Made by a program: the position numbers and the translations under genes. Below, one piece after another: positions 60,591-64,000 of a stretch of 64,000 nt of DNA. Positions within the stretch are counted from its first letter, which is position 1. The number at the start of each line of letters is the position of its first letter. The DNA is from Callaeas wilsoni (lineage: Eukaryota; Chordata; Aves; Passeriformes; Callaeidae), in the NCBI GenBank assembly GCA_013398955.1, contig VWPU01009595.1, positions 144,211 through 208,210 of the forward strand. Reading direction: 5' to 3'. The notes beneath the pieces are model-generated. The model had not been told where the DNA came from. It saw nothing but the letters and a program-made list of their open reading frames with translations, and made no database searches.

Positions 60591-62899
60591 GGGAAAGGCC
60601 AAAGAAATTCTGATTTTAAGAAATCCAGCAGAGATCTGAAGTACTACCTTTCCTGCGTTGTACAGAGCTATCTAACATAACAAAAATACCTTTAGTAATG
60701 CAAGTGATGTTGCATTGCAGAGTACAGTTGTAGACTGGAAATGCAACTAGATGCGAGTGAATGAATCTGTGTTGAGCATCATTCCTGTACTGCTAGACTG
60801 CATCTAGCATAGATGCATCTGATCAACACGGCTTTTAGCTGACTCAGTAGTCTGGAATTCTTAAGGGTATTTATAGCATCTAATATTGCCCTGATCGGCA
60901 ACAAATCACCTCCACAAAGAGATTACATTTCTCTTGTGTTTAACAACAACAACGAAAACAACAACAACAAGAACAACAACAACAAAATTTGAAAAGACCA
61001 CAGTGAAGCTAATGCAAGTTATGATGATACTGTCTGTCATCTGAGAAATCCAATTTCCAATTTATTTTTTTTCTGAGACAAATTTCATATGACTAAATAA
61101 ATAATGCAAGTCCTGACTGAAGAGCAATATAAAAGTTCCACTCTGCAAAATATGTTCTTACTGCAATATATATTCTCTCTCTGAACATTCCTTTTTTGGT
61201 CTTAACCTTTTCTCTATTCATACTTACAAGAAAAATAAACCACTTTATTCCTGCATTTTTCCCAACAAATTGATGAAGACATTGTTTTGTTTCAGTATTT
61301 TTGCTTTCACACTCTCTAGAGAGATGGGAAATTATGCCATATTCGAACTGAGATATTAAGTAATTTTCAATATCGGAAAAAGGAGACAAGCTCTGAAGTC
61401 CAGAAAAAAGTAAAAATAAAAAGCAGCAGAAACAACAGCAGCAGTAGCATAGATGAGATTTTCTATTGATCAACAAAAGGAGAGAATAGATAAAATTCCT
61501 TTGGGATTTAAAACACTGTAACAAACTGGGTTAATGGTATGGACATAGGCTAATCATATTTCCTCTTTTTGCATTTTTTTGTACATAACATGCACTGAAG
61601 AAAAGAAACTAAGGAACTCTTTTTTGCCCTATTGCTGAAAATACAGTTAATTTCTGTTTAGGTACAGTGTAACATCCATGGCATAACTGGCAGCCCTGAC
61701 ATACGTCTGCACACTGTGCGTCCATAATGACCCATGCAGTGCTTTTGCCTGCCCTACTCCACCTCTGCCAGCTGCCTGATGGACTCCTGCTGGCAGGAAT
61801 CCCTTTCCAACTGCTTGGCACTGACCCTCATGGTTCAGTGGAAATCAAGCCTGGGATGGTATATCCCTTAAATTCACACTGGCTGGTAGATACCTTCAGG
61901 GAGAGCACTCAGCTTTCAAAAGCTATTTCTGCCTTTGGTCCTTGAAGGTGAATCATCCGAGCTACTGTCCTTTCGCGCTGAACTTGGAATAGCCAATTTA
62001 TTCTCTATTTCTCATCCTCTGTCATTTTTAATTTATCAGTTAGATAGCAGATATTGTGAGTGTTCAAGTGAAAGTTTGGGAGTTAAGCCGGAGGATTTCC
62101 AAGGCCAAGAGAAAACATAATGCTGTTCTGCTAAATCACCCAGGGAAGCCAACTGAAACTGCAGAACTCATTACCTGACCTAACTTAAATTTTTGTGTTG
62201 CTTCCTTGAGCTAATTAACTAAGTGTCTTTAGAGATCATCTGAATAAAACATCAACCACAGCAGTGAGAGCAAAAAGAAGCTACTCCATGCACACACAAT
62301 TTGCAGGTGTTCTCCCTTTTAATACACCTTTAGCCCAATTTTCTACAAATTACAACTTTTATACAAGTGCATAGTGAACCATGTACTTTTTTATTTTTCC
62401 TAAGTAAAAATAAAAATTAGAAAAAAAGCTTGTCAAGCTTGTGTGCCTGTGTGCGTATGTATATAAATAAACTAAAACATTCAGCTAGTAATTGGAGTTG
62501 GGGATTATTTTTTAAAGATTTTTGGCAGGCAGAGCCCAAGCACACCATGAAGGTGAAAATGCATGCCTCTGTGTTAATAGCTGCTGGTTTCATCAGCACT
62601 ATCCAACTGGTTAACCAAAGACTCAGGTAGCTAGCAGTACAGCTGCCAGCTTTCATTAGTAGCTTGAGGAATAACATAGAACAAGCAAGAAGGAGAGAGG
62701 TGGTCTAGAAAATAACAAGAGAAAGGATAAGAGGATGTACTTTATGTTCCCTTGCTGTGGCTCATAATATATCATTTCCCTTTGTTCAATTTCACTCAAC
62801 CACATATCACATGGTATCTAAATAAGATGTTATTTTCTTAACAGTGATATTGTAGGACAAATTTCCTTGGAAGATGATTCCATGTTATGTCAGAAAAAG
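60591..62899. other. Interval without recognised gene
   Basis: AT-rich. It contains the AAC repeat at 60,942 and a moderately GC-richer patch at about 61,660-61,960. The 143-codon minus-strand frame at 61,093-61,524 is low in complexity (cysteine and phenylalanine runs) and looks like chance. Confidence 0.5.
60942..60986. repeat. (AAC)n microsatellite
   Basis: About fifteen AAC units with GAAAAC and AAG interruptions. Confidence 0.9.
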
Positions 62900-62946
62900 T
62901 TATAGAATTGTAGAATGGTTTGGGTTGGACAGGACCTTAAAAATAG
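62900..62946 (-). repeat. CR1 3' tail fragment
   Basis: 'tatagaattgtagaatggtt' then 'tgggttggacaggaccttaa' is the inverse of a CR1 3' terminus. Only ~45 bp is recognisable. Confidence 0.75.
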
Positions 62947-64000
62947 CCGTATATTATTTATATTTCATGTGCCTTAGATGAGAAAAAACATTGCCTACAT
63001 ATACCCATACTAGGAGTAAGTAAAAAAAGCATGGAGTAGATTGCATAAAAAGCCAGAGTTCCTTTTTTTCTCAGGTTTTAGCCAATTGACTTCCATAAAC
63101 TTCAACAAGGATATTTCCTGACTTATTAGTCAAGTCCAAATTTCTCATTGCTATTTTTGTTACTGTTGTTTAGTATTTATTTTGTTTGGTTGGGGTTTTT
63201 TCTGTTGGTTTTGTTTTGTTTTTAAGATACTGTCATAATTAAAGTTTTCATAAAACCAAAGAGAAGTACTTGCAAAAAATTCTGAGGTCTTCAATGGTCC
63301 AGTAAGCATGACAATCTTTTCGCTTATGGCGAAACAAATGACTCACAGTCTATTCCATAAATGAAGACCACCCTTGACCTAAGCTAGGTCTTTCACTCCA
63401 TATGAAGAGTATTTCTATGGGTTTGAATGACACACGCATTATGGAAATCATAACTTGTTATAGGATAAACATAAAATACAGATACGTATCCGCACAGACA
63501 TAAGAAATAATTTCATACAGGAGGCCAGGACTAATGCAGGTGATGTTTTCTTCATCTATTTGGAAGATAAATAGCAATGGCAAATAGTAATACAAATGAC
63601 CCATACAACCAGGGCTTTTTCAGAGTCTATTCAGTGAGACAGAAAAAGTTTCAGTTTTGGCTGGTTGATGTGCACTTTGATTGCTGACCCTTGAACTCCA
63701 GGGAAATAAGAAAAGGAGAATGAAAGTAGAAGTGGCCTTCCCTCTGCTGAAGTGGCAAAGCCCATGAATCTAGTCATTGACATTAATGAAAAGCTGAGGC
63801 ATTGCACAAGTCTGATCAATCACAGAAAATAGAACAGTCACATCTAAATTCAATTTCAGGGGCTGATCTTTTATATTCCCCCAAAGGCTCTAATTGCCAA
63901 CACACTTATTCCTTCATTTGCAGTAAATGCTCTCTTGTGAAAATCCTTGTACTCATCAACTAGCCCTCTAGACCCTAGAAGGAGGGTCAGGCCTCTCAGG
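62947..64000. other. Interval without recognised gene
   Basis: AT-rich to the end of the window, with T/G-rich simple sequence at about 63,150-63,225. No repeat or gene was recognised. Confidence 0.5.

Noticed and set aside
61093..61524. 143-codon minus-strand frame
   Set aside because: It has cysteine/phenylalanine-rich low complexity from a CAG/ACA-rich stretch, no domain and no splice or promoter context.
1..64000. CRISPR array, bacterial operon, phage or plasmid features
   Set aside because: There are no regularly spaced identical repeats, no ribosome-binding sites with long frames, and the repeat content is avian.

Overview
The window looks like bird nuclear DNA. The evidence is its interspersed repeats: many fragments of the CR1 LINE family, including the typical 3' tail rich in ATTCTATG or its complement, and several avian-type endogenous retrovirus LTRs of at least three families. 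Family names rest on remembered repeat consensus and not on a search. The DNA between repeats is AT-rich and CpG-poor, with microsatellites. I could not recognise any host protein-coding gene, structural RNA gene, CRISPR array or bacterial-style operon. The open frames of 60-167 codons are chance frames or frames inside repeats.

Layout. 0-1 kb: a CR1 fragment on + with part of the reverse-transcriptase ORF and the 3' UTR. 6.6-7.1 kb: CR1 on -. 11.6-14.3 kb: two long LTRs of one family ('family B' here), both on -. 19.5-20.1 kb: a compact, CpG-rich LTR ('family A') on -, the best preserved element in the window. 23 kb: CR1 on -. 32.7-33.3 kb: a decayed family A LTR on -. 38.0-38.9 kb: two CR1 fragments of different subfamilies, back to back on -. 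41.3-42.0 kb: a probable third type of LTR on +. 43.5-44.0 kb: CR1 on +. 48.5-49.8 kb: a CR1 on + split by a family A-like LTR on +, which gives a relative insertion order. 58.5-59.6 kb: a third family B LTR on -. 60.0-60.6 kb: CR1 on -. Short CR1 3' tails lie at 3.5, 35.9 and 62.9 kb.

The rest is unique-looking intergenic or intronic DNA. It contains a ~95 bp ATT-type microsatellite at 48.2 kb, an imperfect TATAGA-like repeat at 9.1 kb and an exact-period 55 bp tandem duplication at 54.8 kb. There are two weak exon candidates. One is a 213 bp open block at 54,059-54,271, flanked by AG and a consensus GTAAGT donor. The other is a possible terminal exon at 52,313-52,411 followed by AATAAA. Neither encodes a protein I recognise.

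No set of genes here works together as a pathway. The most interesting material is in the repeats. All three family B LTRs carry a roughly 44 bp degenerate internal repeat downstream of the presumed transcription start. Two of the three also keep the same in-frame start of a short open frame there.
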